Source: Runella zeae DSM 19591 (GTDB taxonomy: Bacteria; Bacteroidota; Bacteroidia; Cytophagales; Spirosomataceae). From it: DNA of 64,000 nt. Both the position numbers and the translations under genes were made by a program. Shown here piece by piece: positions 53,318-61,145 of the stretch (positions within the stretch are counted from its first letter, which is position 1; each line of letters begins with the position of its first letter). The notes below the pieces were generated by a model that did not search any database, was not told the DNA's origin, and was given only the letters and a program-made list of their open reading frames with translations. The stretch covers positions 124,001 to 188,000 of the forward strand of contig NZ_KE384037.1 in assembly GCF_000423565.1 (NCBI RefSeq), in the 5' to 3' direction.

Positions 53318-53455
53318 ATGAATAAACTTGAAAAGTTTGTAAAAGAAATCAACTTGGCTTTGATAAATGATCCTAGTTGGCAAACCTTCGCTGATATAGA
53401 ATACAAAGATTCTATGTTTTTCTTCAACGGCCAAGAATTAATGATAGTTCAATAG
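53318..53455 (+). CDS. Possible small protein (45 aa)
   Basis: ATG at 53318 to TAG at 53455: [20 protein letters not shown] and further charged and aromatic residues ([20 protein letters not shown]). It lies in the gap between the divergent start of the RluA-type gene and the convergent end of panB, overlapping the panB end by 7 bp. Composition is protein-like and it fills the gap almost exactly, but no homologue is known to me. Confidence 0.35.
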   Translation: MNKLEKFVKEINLALINDPSWQTFADIEYKDSMFFFNGQELMIVQ

Positions 53456-54273
53456 GATTCTTTTTCGTTGGGAAAATCATTGCTTTTCACGTCTTTAACA
53501 TAATTAGAGACGGCGTCGGTCATTATGGTATGCAAATCTGCATAACGCCTCAGAAAGCGCGGCTTGAACTCTTTCGTAAGTCCAAGCATGTCGTGTAAGA
53601 CGAGTATTTGGCCGTCAGCATAGGGTCCTGCTCCTATCCCAATCGTAGGAATACTCACACTTGTCGAAACTTTTTGAGTAAGGTGAGAAGGGATTTTTTC
53701 TAGTACCATCCCAAAGCATCCGATTTCGTCGAGCATTTTGGCGTCTTCGAGTAGCTTGTCTGCTTCCGACGATTCTTTAGCCCTTACGGAATACGTCCCA
53801 AACTTATAAATGGATTGAGGAGTAAGCCCTAGGTGCCCCATGACGGGTACGCCTGCGCTAAGAATTCTCGTAATCGAATCTTTGATTTCTAATCCTCCCT
53901 CCAATTTGACAGCATGAGCCCCTGATTCTTTCATGATTCGGATAGCCGAATCAAGGGCTGCACGTGAGTTGCCTTGATAAGAACCAAACGGCAAATCTAC
54001 CACCACAAAAGCACGTTTGACTGCTTTTACCACTGCTTGCGCATGGTATATCATTTGGTCTAAAGTGATAGGAAGGGTGGTTTCGTGGCCTGCAATAACG
54101 TTGGAAGCTGAGTCTCCTACCAAAATAATATCAATACCTGCTGCATCTACAATGCGAGCCATGGAGTAATCATAAGCAGTAAGAGCCGAAATTTTTTCGC
54201 CCCTATTTTTCATTTCCTGAATAATATGGGTCGTAACACGCTTTGCTTCAACGGAAGAGAGTTGAGTTGACAT
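53449..54273 (-). CDS. panB: 3-methyl-2-oxobutanoate hydroxymethyltransferase
   Basis: 274 residues from ATG 54273 ([20 protein letters not shown]); a longer frame to 54300 is possible. It transfers a hydroxymethyl group from 5,10-methylene-THF to ketoisovalerate, the first committed step to pantothenate. Blocks seen are [40 protein letters not shown] (metal-binding Asp), [49 protein letters not shown] and [20 protein letters not shown]. Length and motifs are standard. No other pan gene is adjacent. Confidence 0.97.
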   Translation of the reverse strand: MSTQLSSVEAKRVTTHIIQEMKNRGEKISALTAYDYSMARIVDAAGIDIILVGDSASNVIAGHETTLPITLDQMIYHAQAVVKAVKRAFVVVDLPFGSYQGNSRAALDSAIRIMKESGAHAVKLEGGLEIKDSITRILSAGVPVMGHLGLTPQSIYKFGTYSVRAKESSEADKLLEDAKMLDEIGCFGMVLEKIPSHLTQKVSTSVSIPTIGIGAGPYADGQILVLHDMLGLTKEFKPRFLRRYADLHTIMTDAVSNYVKDVKSNDFPNEKESY

Positions 54274-54372
54274 CAAATGAATCGTTAAGTGCTCGCGCAC
54301 AATTAATAGATTGACTGTTAATCAGGTTGATTATCAGGTTTGTGGGGATAAATTAAAAGCCAAAATGAAATA

Positions 54373-55797
54373 CTAGCGTGGACGAAGCCATACTTCGGGG
54401 TTGAGCTTGCTGGTATTTTTCCAAATTTGGAAATTTACTTCCGATACCCCGTCTGCGTCGGTGGCTACTACTCCGATGGTTTCACGCGCTTTCAGTTTTT
54501 GCCCCGGACGAACATTTACATTTTTTAGTTTTGCGTATACTGTGTAAAAGTCCCCGTGTTGAACAAACACCACGTTGCGCATTACCCCAAAGTTAGTTAC
54601 TTCCATTACGACGCCATCATATACGGTTTTGACTGATGTATTCGCATTGGTCTGAATATCAATTCCTTGGTTTTCTTGATATACATTTTTCAAAACTTCT
54701 TTGGTTCCAAAACCGTCAGAAATAAAACCCGGTACGGGCCAAGGCAAACGGCCACGGTTGGCCGCAAATGACGAAGCCAAGGTTACTTCTTCTTCGTTCA
54801 TTCCTTCTTCATTGATTTCGACTTTTTTAGGCTCAGGTTTGGGCGGTTCTACTTTGGCGACTTCTTCGGAAGCTTCGCCTTTGTTTTTAGCTTTTTCGGC
54901 TTCACGTGCACGGGCTGCGGCAGCTTCGCGTTCGGCTTTTTCGCGGGCGGCTTTTTCGCGCGCTGCGGCACGGGCTCGTTCGCGGCGTTCTTCTATTTCT
55001 TTTTGAATAATTCTGGTCAAATTATTCTCAATTTGTTTGTTGGCTTTGCGTACTTCCGCCACTTCGGCCTTAATCTCGCTTTCACGCCCACTAAGCTCTT
55101 TTACTACTTTATCTTGATCGCCACGTAGTTTTTCGAGGTTTTTGTTCTCTGCTATTTTACTTTGAAGGGCGCTTTGTTGTTCTTTCTTTTTATTGGAGAT
55201 ACTGGTCGTTTTGGCAATCATCATCGATTGCACTTTTTTCATTTGTTGTACTTGCTTTTTACGCTCGTCAGTATATTGTTTGAGGTATTTATATCTAATC
55301 AGGAATTGGTTAAAATTAGGGGCTGAGAAAAGAAAGCTAAGTTCGTTGAGGCTATTGTTTCGCTTCGAAGCATTATAAATCATTTTAGCGTACTCTTCGC
55401 GTAGTTTGCTTAAGTCATTGTCCAATTCTACTTTGGCTTTCTGTAATTCCTTAAGTTCCGAATCCATCAATTCTATATCGTCATTGATGAGTTCAATTTT
55501 GCGGTTTTGAGCCGAAATTTGTTGTTTGATCGCTTTGAGCTGCCCCAAAGTAGCGCGTTTTTGTTCGCTAGTTTGTTTGAGAATATTCTGTAGTTGCTGT
55601 AGTTTCTCGATGTTTTCTTTTTTTTCTTTCTCAAGCTGTTGGCGACTTTTTTGGGCAAAAACCGATATAGAAGGAATGAAAAAAAAGCATCCAATCCAAA
55701 GTGCTAACTTCCAAGTCAATTTATTATCGACACCAAATGGGCTACTTTGCTGCAAATAGGAGTCTTTTGACCGACAAAAAATCAAATGTTTACTCAT
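54373..55797 (-). CDS. EnvC-like murein hydrolase activator (M23/LytM domain, likely inactive)
   Basis: 474 residues from ATG 55797 (an earlier start at 55827 is possible). A hydrophobic export signal (LALWIGCFFFIPSISVFAQ) leads into a long coiled coil (about 50-300; repeated KEKKENIEKLQQLQNIL-type heptads) with an Ala/Arg/Glu-rich stretch. The last 110 residues form a LytM domain: LPWPVPGFISDGFGT, NQGIDIQTN, GDFYTVYAKLKNV and VNFQIWKN. The zinc His of HGxDI and HFEIW are replaced by Gln and Asn, so it should not cut peptidoglycan itself, as in EnvC proteins that switch on amidases during cell separation. It forms a minus-strand cluster with the DUF4292 and TPR genes. Confidence 0.88.
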   Translation of the reverse strand: MSKHLIFCRSKDSYLQQSSPFGVDNKLTWKLALWIGCFFFIPSISVFAQKSRQQLEKEKKENIEKLQQLQNILKQTSEQKRATLGQLKAIKQQISAQNRKIELINDDIELMDSELKELQKAKVELDNDLSKLREEYAKMIYNASKRNNSLNELSFLFSAPNFNQFLIRYKYLKQYTDERKKQVQQMKKVQSMMIAKTTSISNKKKEQQSALQSKIAENKNLEKLRGDQDKVVKELSGRESEIKAEVAEVRKANKQIENNLTRIIQKEIEERRERARAAAREKAAREKAEREAAAARAREAEKAKNKGEASEEVAKVEPPKPEPKKVEINEEGMNEEEVTLASSFAANRGRLPWPVPGFISDGFGTKEVLKNVYQENQGIDIQTNANTSVKTVYDGVVMEVTNFGVMRNVVFVQHGDFYTVYAKLKNVNVRPGQKLKARETIGVVATDADGVSEVNFQIWKNTSKLNPEVWLRPR

Positions 55798-55835
55798 AAG
55801 TAGTTTTTTCAAACTGCAAGAATACACCTTTTTGG

Positions 55836-56690
55836 CTATTTTTTTTGGTATTTAGAAGGAATACTAAATGGAAACGAAAGGGGCTTTTCGCTCAGTTCTA
55901 CTTTTTGGTGTTTGATTCTAAATACCGTTTGGTAAAGTTGATTGTCTTTATTTGATTTATAATCCAGCTCAATCAGGCTCGTATAAGGAAAGAGATAGTT
56001 GTTGAGTTGGGTAAAATCATCGTAGTCAAGTTTTAACGAATTTTTGGTGGGCTGCTCTGTCACCAAGAGTTTTTTGAGGCGGCGATTTTGCTCTCCAATG
56101 TAATTTTCCAGTGAGATTTTTCCCTCTTCTTGGCGCAGCATAAAATAATCATTTTCTTTCTTAAACTTCTCACCGGGTTTTTTGGGAATGGGCATATTGC
56201 CGACCAAGATAGATTGGATAAGGTCAAAACTTAGTTGAAAATTAAATTTTTGACTAAGAGTCCCAAAATCGTATTGATAGTATTCTTTGTGATAGCGATC
56301 CACAAGTTGAATCGAATCGCGGGTGATAAGTCCTCTTACTACTTCAATAGGGCCCGCTACGATAGACAGCCATAAGACGCTATCTTTTCGCATACGGATA
56401 TTGACATTGGCATTGTCGATATCTTGGTCTTTGCTTTTAAAAGATATTTTTGACTTGGCGGCCAAGTATTGGAAGTCGACATTTTCTACCTTGACTTTAA
56501 TATCTTCTGACTCAGTTTTGGGAAGAGTAGCTATTGAGTCTACCGGAACTGCCATCACTACCGAATCTTTGGGAGCAAGCGCAAGGCTGTCTGTGCGGGT
56601 AGGAGTCTCACTTTTTTGACGTGGACGGTGACAGGCCGACAAACAACCCAATATTACGAGAGAAATATACTTTAGTTTTAAGGTAGTCAT
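55836..56690 (-). CDS. DUF4292 lipoprotein
   Basis: 284 residues from ATG 56690 (MTTLKLKYISLVILGCLSAC). The lipobox LSAC gives a lipidated Cys20. After an acidic/Ser/Thr linker the DUF4292 domain (about 60-284) starts at VDFQYLAAKSKISFKS and includes RKDSVLWLSIVAGPIEVVRG and KLDYDDFTQLNNYLFP, the common blocks of this Bacteroidota family, a LolA/LolB-like fold. Function is unproven; roles in lipoprotein or lipid handling at the outer membrane are suggested by the fold. In the phylum it often lies between a TPR protein and an EnvC-like gene, as it does here. Confidence 0.88.
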   Translation of the reverse strand: MTTLKLKYISLVILGCLSACHRPRQKSETPTRTDSLALAPKDSVVMAVPVDSIATLPKTESEDIKVKVENVDFQYLAAKSKISFKSKDQDIDNANVNIRMRKDSVLWLSIVAGPIEVVRGLITRDSIQLVDRYHKEYYQYDFGTLSQKFNFQLSFDLIQSILVGNMPIPKKPGEKFKKENDYFMLRQEEGKISLENYIGEQNRRLKKLLVTEQPTKNSLKLDYDDFTQLNNYLFPYTSLIELDYKSNKDNQLYQTVFRIKHQKVELSEKPLSFPFSIPSKYQKK

Positions 56691-56818
56691 ATTGTTTTTA
56701 TAATGCCAACAAAGTTTTGAAACATACACAAATGACCCTAAGGAACTATTTGTTGTATAAAGGCGGCTTAACTTTTGGGCATTTTAGGGTATTGAATGAA
56801 GGCAGTGGGTACAAAGGG

Positions 56819-58534
56819 TTATTCTACCAACTGTCCGGTCGCTATTTTTTTGTCAATTTGTGGGGTATTTTCCCCCATACTTTTTGCTTTTTTCCACTGC
56901 TCTACTGCTTTTTCTCTCTCTCCCAATTGGTAGAGTACATCTCCGTAATGTTCTATGATAGCGCCACTTACACTTTTACCAGAAGCAATGGCTTTTTCTA
57001 AGTTGAGACGTGCATTTTTATAGTCTTTCATCACATAAAGCACCCAAGCATACGTATCAAGATAGGTGGCATTGTCGGGATGTCGGGCTACTACACTTGC
57101 GGCCATTTCTTTGGCTCTTTCAAGTTTATCTTTTCTCAATGACAGGAAATAGCTGTAGTTGTTCAGAACATGGTCGTTGTTAGGCTCTATTTTGAGGGCT
57201 GCTTCGTACGAAGCATCTGATTTTTCGTGCTCACCTATCCCGTGGTAAGCATCTCCCAATTGAGCAAAAATCGCATTTTGAAGCTCTTTGTTGTCCGAAG
57301 TTAGTTTTTGAGCTTCTTCCAAAGCATCTACGGCTTTTTGATAGTTTCGTTTGACCAAATGTGCCGAGCCATTTGAATACCAAAACAATCCTTGATTGGG
57401 GAAGTTTTCGATAGCCAAATCAGAGTGAGCCAATATGCTATCGATTTGGTTGAGTTCGCCGTCGAGCTGAAGCACCGCGCCCCAGACTTCATACATAGAG
57501 CTATTGATCCGTACGGCATTCATATAGGCATCGCGAGCTTCGGCTTTTCGGTTGGCTTTTACCAGCAAGTCGGCATAGACTACGTAGGCTCGCATGTCTT
57601 TGGGATGAGCCTTTACGATTTCTGATGCGCGCGCCAGCACTTCTTGACGAGTGGCTTCATCTTTGGCTTCGCGTAGCAAGTTGACCAATGCTTGCATTTT
57701 GGTATCGATATCAGCATTGGGGTTATTAAACATCTGCCCCATCTGCTGTTCGGCCGATTTGTTGTCACCACTTTGGCGATAAATCTCCGCTAGCATCATG
57801 CGGGCATCTGCTTGGTCAGGATTGATTGTGAGGGCTTTTTCGAGCTGTTCTTTGGCCTCTTGCGGGCGTTTGGCAATCATCAAAAGCTGCGCCAATTCTA
57901 CCACATACTGGGCTTCGCTGGGTTCAGCATTGATAAGTTTTTTTGCCTCTTCGATGGCTTTGTTGGGCTTATCAAGTTTGATGTAGATGCGTTGCTTTTG
58001 ATGCGTCAAGTCTTCGTCTATTCCTAGGGATTTCTCAACTTCATCGTAGGCTTTGAGTGCTTCTTCGTATTTTTCATCTAAAATATAAACCGCTGCCAGT
58101 TCTAGGCCATATTCGGCATTGTCGGAGCTTTGGCGGATGATTTCACGGTAAAGATCAGCGGCCTTTTTGTATCTGCGTTGTTGGGTATAAATTTCGGCTA
58201 GTTGTAGGCCATAAAACTTATTTTCGGGAGTAAGCTGAAAAGCCTTTTGGTTGAAAATAGCCGCTTCGTCCAACTTCTCCCTTTTGAGGAGGGTACGAGC
58301 CAGTTCATAATTAATGGCTGCCACATTAGGATTAATTTTTAAAGCCAAACGAAAGACGCTATCAGCCCTTTGGTATTCTTCCATGGCAGAATACTTCAAG
58401 CCTTCGGTCAATAAAAATTCAAGTTCAAACCGTTGGGCTTTTTGAGCTTCAGTCTCACCAATAGGCTTATTTTTTTGAGCAAAAACCAATTGACTCAAAA
58501 AAAGTATGACCCAGATATAGGGTTTGTGTTTCAT
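56819..58534 (-). CDS. Secreted tetratricopeptide-repeat protein
   Basis: 571 residues from ATG 58534 (MKHKPYIWVILFLSQLVFAQ, a signal peptide); the frame is open to 58681 but the extra part is not TPR-like. About twelve 34-residue TPRs run from residue 40 to the end, for example AEYGLELAAVYILDEKYEEA, DARMMLAEIYRQSGDNKSAE and YLDTYAWVLYVMKDYKNARL. Such proteins act as scaffolds in the periplasm. Upstream of DUF4292 and the EnvC-like gene on the same strand, a conserved Bacteroidota order. Confidence 0.9.
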   Translation of the reverse strand: MKHKPYIWVILFLSQLVFAQKNKPIGETEAQKAQRFELEFLLTEGLKYSAMEEYQRADSVFRLALKINPNVAAINYELARTLLKREKLDEAAIFNQKAFQLTPENKFYGLQLAEIYTQQRRYKKAADLYREIIRQSSDNAEYGLELAAVYILDEKYEEALKAYDEVEKSLGIDEDLTHQKQRIYIKLDKPNKAIEEAKKLINAEPSEAQYVVELAQLLMIAKRPQEAKEQLEKALTINPDQADARMMLAEIYRQSGDNKSAEQQMGQMFNNPNADIDTKMQALVNLLREAKDEATRQEVLARASEIVKAHPKDMRAYVVYADLLVKANRKAEARDAYMNAVRINSSMYEVWGAVLQLDGELNQIDSILAHSDLAIENFPNQGLFWYSNGSAHLVKRNYQKAVDALEEAQKLTSDNKELQNAIFAQLGDAYHGIGEHEKSDASYEAALKIEPNNDHVLNNYSYFLSLRKDKLERAKEMAASVVARHPDNATYLDTYAWVLYVMKDYKNARLNLEKAIASGKSVSGAIIEHYGDVLYQLGEREKAVEQWKKAKSMGENTPQIDKKIATGQLVE

Positions 58535-58686
58535 CGCTTTTAAGAAAATCTCGTTGATGGGTATGATAAGTAACGAAATCAGGTTCAATCTATCATAAAA
58601 AACGAGATTATTGAAGCAAAATTGGAAGAATTTAGTGGTTTTACCAAAATTAACCCAAAGAGTGTGAGCCAGAATCGACAATTTGG

Positions 58687-59454
58687 TTAAATATCAAGCT
58701 TTAGCCATACGGGGCAATGGTCCGAATGAACTGCGTCGGTTAGCTGGCGACAGGCTACTAAATGCGGGCGTAGATTGTCAGTGACGGATAAGTAATCAAT
58801 GCGCCACCCTTTATTGTTGGGTCGGGCATTGGCTCGGTAGCTCCACCAACTATACTCTACGAGTTCAGGGTTGAGATACCGAAAAGCGTCCGTAAAACCC
58901 CTACCAAACCACTGAGTCATCCAAGCTCGTTCTTCGGGCAAAAAACCAGTGGTGTTTTTGTTTCGAACGGGGTCATGAATGTCAATTTCTTGGTGAGCGA
59001 TGTTATAATCACCCACTACTATGAGGTGTTTTTGGGTCTGTTTTAGCTGTAAAATCCATTCCTGAAAATCACCCAAAAACTGCATTTTGATTCCTTGACG
59101 CTCGTCGCCGCTTGTGCCAGAAGGAAAATAAGCGTTGACAATCGTGAGCTCGCCAATATCAGCCCTAATCACCCGCCCTTCATAATCATACTGCTCGATG
59201 CCACAGCCAATGACACAGCGGCTAGTCGGAATTTTAGAAAAAATTGCGACACCGCTGTAACCCTTTTTTTGGGCGGCATTCCAGCCGACAAGTTGATAGC
59301 CCAAAGCTTCAAATTCAAGTAGATTGACTTGGTCAGGAGTAGCTTTTACTTCTTGAAAGCAGAGTATATCAAAAGATTTGTCAGCCAACCATTCGATGAG
59401 GCCATTGCGCATTGCAGCGCGAATACCGTTGATGTTGTAGGATAAAATTTGCAT
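58687..59454 (-). CDS. xth: Exodeoxyribonuclease III
   Basis: 255 residues, the usual length. It removes nucleotides 3'-5' and acts as an AP endonuclease in base excision repair. Family blocks are MQILSYNINGIRAAMRNGLI, FDILCFQEVKA (catalytic Glu), NAYFPSGTSGDERQGIKMQF, VVGDYNIAHQEIDIHDP (Asp and Asn), WWSYRANARPNNKGWRIDYL and AVHSDHCPVWLKL (Asp-His). All catalytic residues of the family are present. It lies behind a terminator that follows the nucleoside permease gene. Confidence 0.96.
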   Translation of the reverse strand: MQILSYNINGIRAAMRNGLIEWLADKSFDILCFQEVKATPDQVNLLEFEALGYQLVGWNAAQKKGYSGVAIFSKIPTSRCVIGCGIEQYDYEGRVIRADIGELTIVNAYFPSGTSGDERQGIKMQFLGDFQEWILQLKQTQKHLIVVGDYNIAHQEIDIHDPVRNKNTTGFLPEERAWMTQWFGRGFTDAFRYLNPELVEYSWWSYRANARPNNKGWRIDYLSVTDNLRPHLVACRQLTDAVHSDHCPVWLKLDI

Positions 59455-59469
59455 AAAGGCCAGAAAAAT

Positions 59470-59501
59470 AACGTCGGCAAGGAAATGCCCTAGCCGACGT
59501 T
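59470..59501 (-). terminator. Terminator after the nucleoside permease gene
   Basis: AACGTCGGC/GCCGACGTT stem with an inner AGG/CCT pairing and a T-rich tail (TTATTTTTCT) on the minus strand. It lies 80 bp past the permease stop and 15 bp before the exonuclease III start. Confidence 0.8.
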
Positions 59502-59580
59502 TAATATTTGTTAAAAATCAGTGATTAGATAAAATTTTCGGAGTTTTTGACGCTCGAAAAGTCTTACTCTTATACAAAAA

Positions 59581-60783
59581 TCAATGACTAACCTCTACCT
59601 TGTCGGTTGACTTATCGTTGAAGAAAATCAAAAATAATACTAAAACAATGGCGGCAATACCCGCAGGTACAGTCCAGACACTCAGCCAGTTGGTAACATT
59701 GGCGGCGTCGGTATTAGCGGCTAATACTGTTCCACCAAGCCACGAACCAATCCCCATTCCAAGACCATAAGTAGCAAGCGTAATAAGCCCTTGTGCCTGC
59801 GACTTGATACGCTCTCCCGCTTTGGTGTCGGTATAAATTTGACCTGTCACAAAAAAGAAATCAAAGCAAACTCCATGCAATAAAATAGCGACGTAAAGAA
59901 TCCATTCGCTCGTAGCAGCATCTCCGTAGCCAAAACACAAAAAGCGGATAATCCAAGCGATAAGCCCCACACCCAGCATCCATTTTACGCCCAATCTACT
60001 AAACGCGAAAGGAATCAAAAGCATAAAACCCACTTCCGACACTTGCCCTAGCGACATTTTGTTTTCTACAAATTCCATTCCCGATGCCCGCAACGAAGGA
60101 TTGGCAAAGGCATAGTAAAACGACAAGGGGATACAAATCGCTACCGACGAAATAAAGAAAATGGCAAAAGAGCGATTTTTGAACAAACTAAAGGCATCGG
60201 CTCCGATGATTTGACCGATATTCACAGGGCCAGTAGCGCGAGGAGGGGTATTGGGCAAAGTAAACGCCAATACTCCTAACAATACCGAGGTAAAGATAGA
60301 GATTTGAAAAATCGTAACTTTATCGCCTACGTTCAAGAATCCGATAAGGTTAGTAACGGCAATCCAAGCGACAGTGCCCATGACACGAATAGTAGGAAAG
60401 TCTTTTTCGGGCGAAGCAATATGGCGCATCGAAATCGAAGTCGTAAGCGCAATGCAAGGGGCAAAACAAAGACAATAGCCTAAAATTACCCAGAAGAAAG
60501 TTCCGGCGTCGTTGATTTGAGAAATCAAAAACAATAAACCCGCTCCTACCAAGTTGAGTACGCCAAGCACTTTTTGAGCTGCAAAATAGCGGTCGGCTAC
60601 CGCCCCAATAAAAGGAGAAATAATCATGGCAATCGAAAAAGCCAAGTAAGCATTCCCGATTTGGTCGCCTGTGGCGTTGAGTTGTTTACCAAGATAAACG
60701 CTCATTTGACCGTACCACGACCCCCACGTAAAAAACTGTAGGAACATCATGAGCATTAATTGTATCCGAACGGAAGACTTCAT
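59581..60783 (-). CDS. MFS nucleoside:H+ symporter (NupG/XapB-like)
   Basis: 400 residues from ATG 60783 (MKSSVRIQLMLMMFLQFFTW); a start 54 bp upstream is possible but less likely. The opening LQFFTWGSWYGQMSVYLGKQ and GAVADRYFAAQKVLGVLNL are typical of the nucleoside:H+ symporter family. About 12 membrane segments are visible, ending TDKVEVSH. It brings nucleosides into the cytoplasm for salvage or catabolism. It is a single gene, divergent from the small DUF2905 gene. Confidence 0.9.
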   Translation of the reverse strand: MKSSVRIQLMLMMFLQFFTWGSWYGQMSVYLGKQLNATGDQIGNAYLAFSIAMIISPFIGAVADRYFAAQKVLGVLNLVGAGLLFLISQINDAGTFFWVILGYCLCFAPCIALTTSISMRHIASPEKDFPTIRVMGTVAWIAVTNLIGFLNVGDKVTIFQISIFTSVLLGVLAFTLPNTPPRATGPVNIGQIIGADAFSLFKNRSFAIFFISSVAICIPLSFYYAFANPSLRASGMEFVENKMSLGQVSEVGFMLLIPFAFSRLGVKWMLGVGLIAWIIRFLCFGYGDAATSEWILYVAILLHGVCFDFFFVTGQIYTDTKAGERIKSQAQGLITLATYGLGMGIGSWLGGTVLAANTDAANVTNWLSVWTVPAGIAAIVLVLFLIFFNDKSTDKVEVSH

Positions 60784-60866
60784 AATTGTTTTAGGGTTTA
60801 TGGTTTTGAAACGGCGAAAATGAAGGTTTTTGCTCAAAAATTCAAATGCTTCGTAAATTTGGCGTC

Positions 60867-61091
60867 ATGAATCCTTCACTTGGCAAATATCTCATGGGAA
60901 TCGGCCTCCTGCTATTGATAGTGGGAGTTATGATTTACTTTTTTTCGGACAAGCTTCATTGGCTAGGGCGTCTTCCGGGCGATATACGTATTAAGCGTGA
61001 TGGTTTTGGGTTTTACTTTCCAGTGGTTACTTGTATCGTGTTGAGTTTACTCCTCAATTTGATTATTTGGTTGGTAAGACGATTTTTTTAA
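60867..61091 (+). CDS. DUF2905 small membrane protein
   Basis: 74 residues from ATG 60867 (MNPSLGKYLMGIGLLLLIVG); the frame is open from 60846. Two membrane segments flank the conserved loop LHWLGRLPGDIRIKRDGFGF, the DUF2905 signature with the KLPGDI-type motif. Function unknown. Divergent from the nucleoside permease, and 54 bp upstream of the two-domain dehydrogenase. Confidence 0.92.
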   Translation: MNPSLGKYLMGIGLLLLIVGVMIYFFSDKLHWLGRLPGDIRIKRDGFGFYFPVVTCIVLSLLLNLIIWLVRRFF

Positions 61092-61145
61092 GCTATTGTC
61101 AAAAAGGCATTTGTTAACTTTGCGGCCTTTGATGCAAAATACCCC

